DNA of 5,512 nt from Comamonadaceae bacterium (GCA_947475495.1 CANJNX010000077.1:1-5512); one strand, 5' to 3'; counted from the stretch's first letter, positions 1 through 5,474 are shown. The notes: generated by a model not told the origin, from the letters alone. Numbers and translations: made by a program.

Positions 1-489
1 GCCGGCATTCCCCCCAAACGCGACTTTCCCATGAAGGAGTCTTATGAAGGGGTTCACCGCAAACGCCAAATTGATGTGGCCGTTCAACTCTTTGAAGCCA
101 TGGGCATCGATCGCGATGACAAAGTGCGCCGCACCGACTGGGTAATGCGCGGCTTTCGCCAATTTGACGCGCCGGTTTCCTTGGTTCTCACCTATGACAA
201 GTACCTCGAGCCAGCCGCTATCAGCCAATTCGACTTGGGCGCTTTTTCCCACGCCATCGTTTTGGCAGCGTGGGAGAAGGGTTTAGGATGCGTGATCAAC
301 GGGCAAGGCATCATGCAGTCCAGTGTGGTGCGCGAGCATGCAGGGATCCCAGACGACCAAAACATCATGATTTGCATTGCGCTTGGGTATCCGGATGAGA
401 GTTTTGTAGCCAACAGCGTGAAGTCGGTGCGCGCAGACAACGCCTCTTTTGTTCGCTATGTGGGCTTCGACGAAACGACAGGTACTTAG
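1..489 (+). CDS. Nitroreductase family protein, 3' part only
   Basis: The frame is open from the first base of the window, so the 5' end of this gene lies outside it; 162 codons are visible of the roughly 200-230 usual for the family. Proteins of this family are cytoplasmic FMN-dependent NAD(P)H oxidoreductases that reduce nitroaromatics, quinones or related compounds. Visible family features are the F-D-A-P segment before a beta strand (codons 55-58), the long helix beginning D-L-G-A-F (from codon 77) and ending in E-K-G-L-G-C, then V-R-E-H-A-G-I-P and the closing A-L-G-Y-P-D-E (codons 127-133). The N-terminal R-R-S-x-R type FMN-binding segment is not in the window. The ATG at position 31 is internal, because the in-frame sequence before it is open and the family needs the missing N-terminal part. 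Only 15 nt separate it from the crotonase gene, which suggests one operon. The substrate is unknown. Confidence 0.88.
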   Translation, partial: AGIPPKRDFPMKESYEGVHRKRQIDVAVQLFEAMGIDRDDKVRRTDWVMRGFRQFDAPVSLVLTYDKYLEPAAISQFDLGAFSHAIVLAAWEKGLGCVINGQGIMQSSVVREHAGIPDDQNIMICIALGYPDESFVANSVKSVRADNASFVRYVGFDETTGT

Positions 490-491
490 AA

Positions 492-499
492 AAGAAAGA
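492..499 (+). promoter_or_regulatory. Ribosome binding site of the crotonase-family gene
   Basis: AAGAAAGA lies 5 nt before the ATG at 505. The same eight bases lie 6 nt before the ATG of the aldehyde dehydrogenase gene (1353-1360). This shared purine-rich motif supports both start choices, although it matches the Shine-Dalgarno consensus only moderately. Confidence 0.55.
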
Positions 500-504
500 T
501 TCCT

Positions 505-1305
505 ATGACCCCCGATTTACTTGAAACTTTTCAAGATGGCATTGCAACCCTGACCATCAACCGTCCCCAATCCCGAAACTCCCTGACCACGGAAATAATG
601 AACGGTCTGTCAGAAGCGATGCCGCGCTTAGCCAATGACCCAGCGGTTCGCTTGGTCGTGCTGACAGGCGCAGGCGGTGCTTTTTGCGCCGGCGGAGATG
701 TGAAAGGTTTTGTGAACAAAGAGGCGGGGTCTGCGAATTCTTTGCCTTTTGAACAAAATGTAAACCGCCTTCGCGCGAGCATGGAAGTCAGCCGTTGGCT
801 GCATGAAATGCCCAAACCCACCTTAGCCGTTATCGCCGGCCCTGCTGCAGGCGCAGGCCTGTCATTGGCTTTGGCGTGCGACATGCGCATTGCCGCGGAC
901 GATGCCAAACTCACAACCGCCTTCTCCAAAATTGGGCTCTCCGGAGATTTTGGTGGCAGTTATTTTTTAAATCTATTGGTCGGTGCAGCCAAAGCCCGTG
1001 CGATGTACTTCACAGGCGAGGTGGTATTGGGAGCCCAAGCGGCTCAGATCGGCTTGGTGAACCGGTCGGTACCGAGCGATCAACTGGCCCAGGCAGCACA
1101 CGCATGGGCGCTGGAGCTGGCAGCTTTACCTACATTGGCGATTGGTTATATGAAGCGCAACCTCAATGCAGGCTTGCGGGGTTCTTTGTCAGAGGTTTTA
1201 GACTTAGAAGCGATGCATATGATTCGAACGTTTGAAACCGAAGACCATAAGGCAGCGGCCATCGCCTTTGTCGAGAAAAAACCGCCGCGCTTTCTTGGCC
1301 ATTGA
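505..1305 (+). CDS. Enoyl-CoA hydratase/isomerase (crotonase) family protein
   Basis: A 266-residue protein of normal length for a single-domain crotonase, a family that acts on acyl-CoA thioesters in the cytoplasm. Oxyanion-hole segments are visible: A-G-G-A-F-C-A-G-G-D-V (56-66) and the A-G-P-A-A-G-A-G-L-S-L-A turn (111-122). By hand alignment the two catalytic glutamates of classical hydratases (rat E144 and E164) fall on F140 and A166, so ordinary syn-hydration looks unlikely. Instead the segment K-I-G-L-S-G-D-F-G-G (142-151) carries an Asp, as in PaaG-type isomerases, where the equivalent Asp is catalytic. A ring- or double-bond isomerase of a CoA ester is therefore a better guess than a hydratase, but the substrate is unknown. 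The start is supported by AAGAAAGA just upstream. It lies 15 nt after the nitroreductase gene and 61 nt before the aldehyde dehydrogenase gene, on the same strand. Confidence 0.9.
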   Translation: MTPDLLETFQDGIATLTINRPQSRNSLTTEIMNGLSEAMPRLANDPAVRLVVLTGAGGAFCAGGDVKGFVNKEAGSANSLPFEQNVNRLRASMEVSRWLHEMPKPTLAVIAGPAAGAGLSLALACDMRIAADDAKLTTAFSKIGLSGDFGGSYFLNLLVGAAKARAMYFTGEVVLGAQAAQIGLVNRSVPSDQLAQAAHAWALELAALPTLAIGYMKRNLNAGLRGSLSEVLDLEAMHMIRTFETEDHKAAAIAFVEKKPPRFLGH

Positions 1306-1352
1306 CACCAACCGCCTTCTCAGCAAGAATTTTTTACCCCACCCCTTTTGAT

Positions 1353-1360
1353 AAGAAAGA
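1353..1360 (+). promoter_or_regulatory. Ribosome binding site of the aldehyde dehydrogenase gene
   Basis: AAGAAAGA ends 6 nt before the ATG at 1367 and repeats the motif found before the crotonase gene. The rest of the 61-nt gap (1306-1366) shows neither a hairpin nor a convincing promoter, which fits continued transcription from the upstream genes. Confidence 0.5.
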
Positions 1361-1366
1361 CACGCA

Positions 1367-2806
1367 ATGACTGTTGTAGCACTCACTCCAGGATTTTCCA
1401 AAACACGCATGCAAGAGGTATTTGATCGGCAAGCGGCTACCGCCTTGCGACTGCGCAGTTCTAGCGCAGATGAGCGCATTGCAAAAATTCGCAAGCTGCG
1501 TGATGCAGTCATTGCCCATACGGAAGACTGTTACCGCGCTGCCTACGCTGACTTTAAAAAACCACCGGGCGAAGTCGATTTGGCGGAAATTTTGCCTATT
1601 TGCGTTGAAGCCAATGATGCCATTCGCAAGCTCAAAAAATGGATGAAGCCCACCCGCGTTTGGCCTACGCTCCTCACAGGCGGAACCCGCAGCCACGTGC
1701 AATACGTTCCGCGCGGACGCTGCCTGATCGTTGGACCTTTTAACTACCCCATCAATCTCACACTTGCACCGCTGGTGTCGGCAGTCGCCGCAGGCAACAC
1801 CGCCATTTTGAAGCCATCAGAATTAACGCCCCACATGTCAGCCCTGATTGCAAAAATCGTCGGCGAGGTTTTTTCTGAAGATGAAGTCGCAATTTTTCAA
1901 GGGGAAGCCGATGTGGCCCAAGCCTTACAAGAGTTGCCGTTTGATCATATTTTCTTTACTGGCAGCCCCGCCATTGGAAAGCTCGTGATGGCCGCAGCCG
2001 CCAAAAACCTCACCAGCGTCACGCTCGAACTCGGCGGTAAAAGCCCGACCATTGTGGATGGCAGTGCCAACCTCAAACTGGCAGCCAAAAACATCATGTG
2101 GGCCAAGTTTGCCAATTCAGGGCAAACCTGCATCGCTCCTGACCACGTCTTTGTTCACGAAAGCGTCAAAGACCAGTGGGTTGACATTTGCCGTGAAGAA
2201 CTGAAAAAGGCCTATGGCAACAGCTTGACTGACCAACAAAACAGCCCCCACTTAGCGCACATGGTCAACGCCCGCCATACCGGCCGCGTCAAAGCACTAC
2301 TTGAAGATGCGACAGCGCACGGCGCGCGCTCGCTGACAGGCGGCGGTATGGGGGAGTCCGATTGCTTTATTCAGCCCACCCTCTTGGACCAGGTGCCAGA
2401 CGCTGCGCGCGTGATGCAAGAAGAAATTTTTGGCCCCTTGCTACCTATCATTGGATATACGAATCTAGATGAAGTTATCGAGCGCATCAATGCAGGACCT
2501 AAACCTTTGGCTTTGTACATATACAGCAAAACCGAAAAACATATTGATGCGGTTTTAACCCAAACCGTCTCAGGCGGGGCTTGCGTTAACCACTCACTCA
2601 TGCAGTTTTTGCAAGGCAACCTGCCTTTCGGTGGCGTCAACAATTCAGGCATTGGCAATGCACATGGCCATTACGGCTTTAAAGCCTTTAGCCACGAACG
2701 CGGCGTGGTTCGAACCCAGTTCTCTTTCGCAGCAACGCTGTTCTCTGCCGGCGAAGTTCCACCGATCATTCGAAAAATGATGCGTTCAGCTTTCAAAATT
2801 TTGTAA
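1367..2806 (+). CDS. NAD(P)-dependent aldehyde dehydrogenase, ALDH3 / coniferyl-aldehyde dehydrogenase type
   Basis: A 479-residue enzyme oxidising an aldehyde to its carboxylic acid with NAD(P)+. The hallmarks are intact: G-P-F-N-Y-P (123-128) with the oxyanion-hole N126, K-P-S-E-L-T-P (149-155) with the cofactor-binding lysine, F-T-G-S (197-200), E-L-G-G-K (221-225) with general-base E221, G-Q-T-C-I-A-P-D (252-259) with nucleophile C255, E-E-I-F-G-P (352-357) and P-F-G-G-V (420-424). The G-P-x-N-Y-P-I-N-L and G-Q-T-C-I-A-P-D forms are typical of the class 3 branch, which includes fatty-aldehyde and coniferyl-aldehyde dehydrogenases. The C-terminal tail after residue 450 is mildly hydrophobic and basic, but I do not see a clear membrane anchor. 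The start is backed by AAGAAAGA 6 nt upstream. This is the last gene of its unit; a strong terminator begins 4 nt after the stop. A lignin-type or fatty aldehyde substrate is possible but not shown. Confidence 0.93.
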   Translation: MTVVALTPGFSKTRMQEVFDRQAATALRLRSSSADERIAKIRKLRDAVIAHTEDCYRAAYADFKKPPGEVDLAEILPICVEANDAIRKLKKWMKPTRVWPTLLTGGTRSHVQYVPRGRCLIVGPFNYPINLTLAPLVSAVAAGNTAILKPSELTPHMSALIAKIVGEVFSEDEVAIFQGEADVAQALQELPFDHIFFTGSPAIGKLVMAAAAKNLTSVTLELGGKSPTIVDGSANLKLAAKNIMWAKFANSGQTCIAPDHVFVHESVKDQWVDICREELKKAYGNSLTDQQNSPHLAHMVNARHTGRVKALLEDATAHGARSLTGGGMGESDCFIQPTLLDQVPDAARVMQEEIFGPLLPIIGYTNLDEVIERINAGPKPLALYIYSKTEKHIDAVLTQTVSGGACVNHSLMQFLQGNLPFGGVNNSGIGNAHGHYGFKAFSHERGVVRTQFSFAATLFSAGEVPPIIRKMMRSAFKIL

Positions 2807-2810
2807 GTGG

Positions 2811-2840
2811 CATGAACGCACCCGTTGCGTTCATGTTTTT
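2811..2840 (+). terminator. Rho-independent terminator after the aldehyde dehydrogenase gene
   Basis: A perfect 10-bp inverted repeat (CATGAACGCA at 2811-2820 and TGCGTTCATG at 2826-2835) encloses a 5-nt loop and is followed directly by five T (2836-2840). It begins 4 nt after the stop codon, which is the standard place and form for an intrinsic terminator. It separates the metabolic genes from the cysteine-cluster gene set downstream. Confidence 0.92.
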
Positions 2841-2861
2841 ACTAATTTTTGGAATAAACGC

Positions 2862-2888
2862 AAAAAAAGCAATTACAGTATTGCTTTT
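2862..2888. terminator. Second, AT-rich hairpin flanked by A and T runs
   Basis: AAAAGCAAT (2865-2873) and ATTGCTTTT (2880-2888) form a perfect 9-bp inverted repeat with a 6-nt loop. Seven A (2862-2868) begin the left arm and four T (2885-2888) end the right one, so the element could act weakly in both directions. It stands 24 nt after the main terminator and may be a back-up. The stem has few G-C pairs, so its strength is doubtful. Confidence 0.45.
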
Positions 2889-2965
2889 GTAATGTCTTGT
2901 GGCATTTTGACGAATGTACTGTACTCGCCGCTTCACTCTTCTCCTGGCTCAGCTTCGGCCGCCGG

Positions 2966-2986
2966 CATTAAAAACTCACTTTAATG
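2966..2986. promoter_or_regulatory. Inverted repeat next to the ribosome binding site of the cysteine-cluster gene
   Basis: CATTAAA (2966-2972) and TTTAATG (2980-2986) are a perfect 7-bp inverted repeat with a 7-nt spacer. The right arm touches the Shine-Dalgarno sequence AGAAGG (2987-2992). Such a position suits a repressor operator or a leader hairpin that affects ribosome access. No good sigma-70 promoter could be fitted in 2889-2965: a TTGACG at 2907-2912 has no acceptable -10 at 16-18 nt. The promoter of the downstream genes is therefore not identified. Confidence 0.4.
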
Positions 2987-2992
2987 AGAAGG
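2987..2992 (+). promoter_or_regulatory. Shine-Dalgarno sequence that fixes the start of the cysteine-cluster gene
   Basis: AGAAGG lies 6 nt before the ATG at 2999 and is the best Shine-Dalgarno match in the neighbourhood. It lies downstream of the alternative in-frame ATG at 2984, which has no such motif before it and is part of the inverted-repeat arm. This favours 2999 as the true start. Confidence 0.7.
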
Positions 2993-2998
2993 CCGTTC

Positions 2999-3436
2999 AT
3001 GCTGTTTGATCATTGCGCCCAATGCCAACGGTGCTGCCACATCGAACCAGACTTTCCACCCCTCGAGGTTTCTTTAACCCAAGATGAAGCGCGGGTTTAC
3101 GGCAGTATTTGCATTGAGAGCAGTTGCACACATTTGGGCGCACGGGGTTGCGATTTGGGGGATGCCAAGCCTGTCAGTTGCAAGCTTTACCCATTGTCCT
3201 TTGCGCCGAACTCAAGAACATTTCAATTTGATATCGAGTGCCCTCTGAAAGACCGTTATTTCGAACAACTGTCGGACCCGAAAAGCGAAGCCTCGTTGCA
3301 TCTTTTGAGCATGTCAAAAATCATCAAAAAATTAGAAAAAACGGATAGCGCATTTTTACTCAATAATTATGCAATTGATGTTGATTATTTCGAATTAGAA
3401 GCCGTCCCGCGCAATCCCTTCGAGCCCCCAAAATAG
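2999..3436 (+). CDS. YkgJ-type cysteine-cluster (CxxCxxCC) metal-binding protein
   Basis: From the ATG at 2999 the protein has 145 residues. The N-terminus carries the signature C-x-x-C-x-x-C-C (C6, C9, C12, C13), and further cysteines follow at 38, 43, 51, 61 and 81, with K-P-V-S-C-K-L-Y-P-L (57-66) as in the YkgJ family. All nine cysteines are in the first 81 residues; the rest is acidic and cysteine-free. The family is thought to bind zinc or iron, possibly an Fe-S centre, and its biochemical role is mostly unknown. No signal peptide is visible, so it is likely cytoplasmic. An in-frame ATG at 2984 would add five residues but lacks a ribosome binding site. The 3' half is AT-rich. The next gene begins 2 nt after the stop, so the two are probably translated from one message, perhaps coupled. 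Family assignment is firm; function is not. Confidence 0.86.
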   Translation: MLFDHCAQCQRCCHIEPDFPPLEVSLTQDEARVYGSICIESSCTHLGARGCDLGDAKPVSCKLYPLSFAPNSRTFQFDIECPLKDRYFEQLSDPKSEASLHLLSMSKIIKKLEKTDSAFLLNNYAIDVDYFELEAVPRNPFEPPK

Positions 3437-3438
3437 AC

Positions 3439-4311
3439 ATGGGTATGCAATTTACAGAAACCCAAGACCTCTCAGAGGGTCATGCGCATGACCAGGGCGA
3501 ACCTGAAAAATTCGACCTCCAATACCAATCTTGGAATGCTGACAATCTGTGCGTTGAGAGCTACCACGAAGAAACCCTTTACTACACCTCGCGCTGGGAT
3601 GCGTTGTGTCCTTATGTCAATGTATCCCCTGAGATGCTTGCTATGGCCCAAAAGCCATTCATTGTTTACGCCATCCCACCAGAGAGTCCTTACGGTGTTC
3701 CTATCAATGACAAATATGGATTGGTACACGCCGGCTCAGAAGCGTTTTGGACGGATGCGCGAAGAAGTCGAAAATTCAAAGAGCTAGATAAATTGTGTAA
3801 AGATTTAATAGCAACGACCAGCGTGATTTCCGGAAAGAACGTCAGCGTTGAAGATGTTTACGCGATGGGTGGTGAACACTTTGCTAACTATTACATTCAC
3901 GACCAAGAGGTTGAAGGCTTTGTCGACTACATCCGTGGCCTTGATATTTTGCTGATTCAAGTGCATGCGCCCAATGGTGATTTGGTTCTCACCGATGTTT
4001 CCATTCTGCTGCCCGAGCGCAGCCAGGTTTACGGCAGTTTTTGCCAGTGGAACCGAGACTATAAAAACAAATCTCCAGGAATTTATGCCTGCCTGCTGGC
4101 ATCGCGCTGGACCGCGAACAATGGATACCAATACTACAACCTGGGGCCGGTCGATGACTACGGCTACAAAGCACTTTTTGTGACCGACCACGAGCCGATT
4201 TTTGCTTTGGCACTGACCGATGCAAACCACCCTTTGGCTCTGGACACTACTTCACCCCTGCATACTGATTTCAAACCCGAGGTTTGGAATCAAATCCACC
4301 GCCACACCTGA
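3439..4311 (+). CDS. Protein with a GNAT-like C-terminal domain resembling arginyl/leucyl-tRNA-protein transferases
   Basis: A 290-residue, apparently cytoplasmic protein that I cannot name. Residues 170-250 follow the layout of the ATE/Bpt C-terminal domain (GNAT fold): a strand pair around N-G-D-L-V-L-T-D-V (179-187), L-L-P-E-R-S-Q-V-Y (190-198), then S-P-G-I-Y-A-C-L-L-A (212-221), N-G-Y-Q-Y-Y-N-L-G-P (228-237) and Y-G-Y-K-A-L-F (241-247). In ATE proteins the comparable segments read roughly LP..S.VY, SLG.Y, GL.Y.YLG and M.YK. The cysteine-rich N-terminal domain of ATE is absent: the N-terminal 170 residues have only C38, C57 and C120, without a C-x-x-C motif. A peptide aminoacyl- or acyltransferase is a reasonable guess, but this comparison was made by eye. 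An ATG at 3445 is an alternative start; neither has a clear Shine-Dalgarno sequence. The gene starts 2 nt after the cysteine-cluster gene and ends 12 nt before the SET gene. Confidence 0.65.
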   Translation: MGMQFTETQDLSEGHAHDQGEPEKFDLQYQSWNADNLCVESYHEETLYYTSRWDALCPYVNVSPEMLAMAQKPFIVYAIPPESPYGVPINDKYGLVHAGSEAFWTDARRSRKFKELDKLCKDLIATTSVISGKNVSVEDVYAMGGEHFANYYIHDQEVEGFVDYIRGLDILLIQVHAPNGDLVLTDVSILLPERSQVYGSFCQWNRDYKNKSPGIYACLLASRWTANNGYQYYNLGPVDDYGYKALFVTDHEPIFALALTDANHPLALDTTSPLHTDFKPEVWNQIHRHT

Positions 4312-4323
4312 TCGCAACGCACC

Positions 4324-4746
4324 ATGTCAACCCTTAAAAAGAAAATTCTGAAACACCTTAAAGAAGAGGTGTACTGCCATTTGGGCATTTCAAAGGTTCA
4401 TGGAATCGGGGTGTTTGCGATTCGCAGTATCCCTAAAGGCGTCAACCCTATGAGAACATGGGGCGACGCCAAGGAAATTAAATTTACCCACAAAGAGCTC
4501 CAAGCAGTTCCTAAAAGTGTAAAAAAAGAACTCAAAATATTTTGCTACTACGACAAAGAAGTGATGGAGATCCCCGTTGTAGGGATGCACACCTTGAATA
4601 TGGCGGTGTATCTCAACCACTCTAAAAAACCGAGTGTTAAATTCCTTAAAAACGGCCAACTTATTACTCTTCGGGCTATCAAATCAGGGGAAGAGTTGCT
4701 GCTGGACTACGACATTAGCTTTGGTGAAAAGCATTTTTTTGACTAA
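4324..4746 (+). CDS. SET-domain protein lysine methyltransferase, small
   Basis: A 140-residue protein that is almost entirely a SET domain, the fold that transfers methyl groups from S-adenosylmethionine to lysine side chains of proteins. Motifs in order: G-I-G-V-F-A (27-32, the G-x-G cofactor site), Y-L-N-H-S-K-K-P-S-V (96-105, the N-H-S knot motif) and A-I-K-S-G-E-E-L-L-L-D-Y-D (118-130, with the catalytic-site tyrosine Y129). No post-SET cysteine cluster follows; the protein ends in G-E-K-H-F-F-D. It is not a eukaryote-type histone enzyme in length, and its substrate is unknown. GC is about 42% by hand count, below the first half of the window, and the gene has runs of seven A and seven T. 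No Shine-Dalgarno sequence is seen, which fits translation from the shared transcript of the two genes before it. The ATG at 4324 is the only start that keeps the domain whole. Confidence 0.88.
   Translation: MSTLKKKILKHLKEEVYCHLGISKVHGIGVFAIRSIPKGVNPMRTWGDAKEIKFTHKELQAVPKSVKKELKIFCYYDKEVMEIPVVGMHTLNMAVYLNHSKKPSVKFLKNGQLITLRAIKSGEELLLDYDISFGEKHFFD
4718..4740 (+). terminator. Possible weak terminator inside the end of the SET gene
   Basis: GCTTT (4718-4722) and AAAGC (4728-4732) form a 5-bp stem with a 5-nt loop, followed one base later by seven T (4734-4740). The element lies within the last codons, ending just before the stop. The stem is short, so termination would be inefficient, but no better hairpin exists between the stop and the next promoter. 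Confidence 0.3.
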
Positions 4747-4790
4747 TCGGTCGCCTTAGATTTTAGTAAGCCCAATGCAAACCCTGCACT

Positions 4791-4802
4791 TGCGCTTGCG
4801 CA
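4791..4802. repeat. Inverted repeat over the -35 region of the lipoprotein promoter
   Basis: TGCGC-TT-GCGCA is an inverted repeat of 5-bp arms with a 2-nt centre. It overlaps the proposed -35 (4796-4801), and the same bases can be read as two tandem TTGCGC hexamers (4790-4795 and 4796-4801). A transcription factor site is possible; GC-rich repeats this short also occur by chance. Confidence 0.35.
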
Positions 4803-4824
4803 GACCGGCAATTCCCGCTAAAGT
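4796..4824 (+). promoter_or_regulatory. Likely sigma-70 promoter of the lipoprotein gene
   Basis: TTGCGC (4796-4801) and TAAAGT (4819-4824) are separated by exactly 17 nt. Each matches its consensus only in part, but C-G-C before T-A-A-A-G-T is common in betaproteobacterial promoters. Transcription would begin near 4831, giving a leader of about 50 nt before the ATG at 4884. Confidence 0.45.
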
Positions 4825-4848
4825 AGAACAAGGGATCACAAAGTAGAA
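4820..4848 (+). repeat. Two direct copies of AAAGTAGAA, 20 bp apart
   Basis: Identical 9-bp copies lie at 4820-4828 and 4840-4848, start to start 20 bp, close to two helical turns. The first overlaps the proposed -10; the second lies about 10-18 bases after the expected transcription start. This is the layout of a tandem operator, though coincidence is not excluded for 9-bp AT-rich copies. Confidence 0.4.
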
Positions 4849-4883
4849 AGGTCAAAAACCTTCACTTTGAATTGACAGAAACC

Positions 4884-5297
4884 ATGGTTTCAAGCCGTTT
4901 ACTGATCACGATGACTGCCATTTGTTTAACTGGGTGCGCCAGTTATTCATCCAAGGCCATCGGCAGTCTAGACAATCAACACCCTGCCTTCCAGACGGTC
5001 GACTGTCAAAACGCGCGTGAAAATGCTTGGATTCACGAAGATTTAAAGCAAATCAAACTCGTTGCAGGCCCTTCATTACTGCTTTTCGCAGGCCCTATTT
5101 TGGCCATCCCCGTTCTCTTAGCCAACGTAGGTCTCAATACCGCCGATCATCTCAAGGCCAATGACATTAAATCGCTCTGTGGCGGCAAGGCTTTGACACC
5201 TGACGAACTCACGCAAAGCATTGTGATTGATACTGGCGTTGCAGCCGCGACTGGCTCTCTTCTGCCTAGCGCAACGGTGCTCGCAAGTAAACCTTAG
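4884..5297 (+). CDS. Small predicted lipoprotein of unknown function
   Basis: From the ATG at 4884 the precursor has 137 residues. The N-terminus is a type II signal peptide: a short n-region with R5, a hydrophobic core L-L-I-T-M-T-A-I-C-L (6-15) and the lipobox L-T-G-C (15-18), giving a mature lipoprotein of 120 residues attached through C18. Residue +2 is Ala, not Asp, so sorting to the outer membrane by Lol is expected. A hydrophobic stretch (about 59-83) contains two A-G-P repeats and may be a membrane-inserted hairpin or segment. C41 and C99 could form a disulfide. A TTG start at 4872 would add four residues, but would put an acidic residue in the n-region and has no better ribosome binding site. 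I do not recognise the family. It seems to be transcribed on its own from the promoter near 4796-4824. Confidence 0.78.
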   Translation: MVSSRLLITMTAICLTGCASYSSKAIGSLDNQHPAFQTVDCQNARENAWIHEDLKQIKLVAGPSLLLFAGPILAIPVLLANVGLNTADHLKANDIKSLCGGKALTPDELTQSIVIDTGVAAATGSLLPSATVLASKP

Positions 5298-5306
5298 GTT
5301 TGCTTG

Positions 5307-5323
5307 CCTGACGAATTGTCAGG
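5307..5323 (+). terminator. Hairpin after the lipoprotein gene, possible terminator without T run
   Basis: CCTGAC (5307-5312) and GTCAGG (5318-5323) form a 6-bp stem with a 5-nt loop, 9 nt after the stop codon. No T run follows on either strand, so it is not a standard intrinsic terminator; it may protect the 3' end of the message or slow convergent transcription. The rest of 5298-5384 shows no gene and no clear terminator for the tRNA. Confidence 0.3.
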
Positions 5324-5384
5324 GTGCAAAAGTTGCCAGGTATTGAAACTAAAGACTCAGCAAAGACAGTATTTACTTGATATT

Positions 5385-5474
<90 letters not shown>

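Noticed and set aside
31..489. ATG at 31 as the true start of the nitroreductase gene
   Set aside because: The frame is open to position 1 and the FMN-binding N-terminal part of the family is missing from the shorter reading, so the gene is cut by the window edge.
531..929. A 132-codon reading frame on the minus strand, antisense to the crotonase gene
   Set aside because: It is fully inside a well recognised gene and its translation shows no family features.
2907..2934. A promoter with TTGACG (2907-2912) as -35 for the cassette
   Set aside because: No hexamer resembling TATAAT is found 16-18 nt downstream.
2984..3001. ATG at 2984 as the start of the cysteine-cluster gene
   Set aside because: It has no Shine-Dalgarno sequence and lies in an inverted-repeat arm; the ATG at 2999 has AGAAGG at 6 nt.
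3805..4230. A 141-codon reading frame on the minus strand, antisense to the ATE-like gene
   Set aside because: Its translation has no recognisable motif, and it lies wholly within a better supported gene whose plus-strand product has a coherent domain pattern.
4775..4846. A 23-codon ORF that might be a substrate peptide of the cassette
   Set aside because: It has no ribosome binding site, overlaps the proposed lipoprotein promoter and repeats, and shows no leader or core pattern.
4872..4883. TTG at 4872 as the start of the lipoprotein gene
   Set aside because: It adds an acidic residue to the signal peptide's n-region and has no better ribosome binding site. The ATG at 4884 gives a typical signal, though TTG is not fully excluded.
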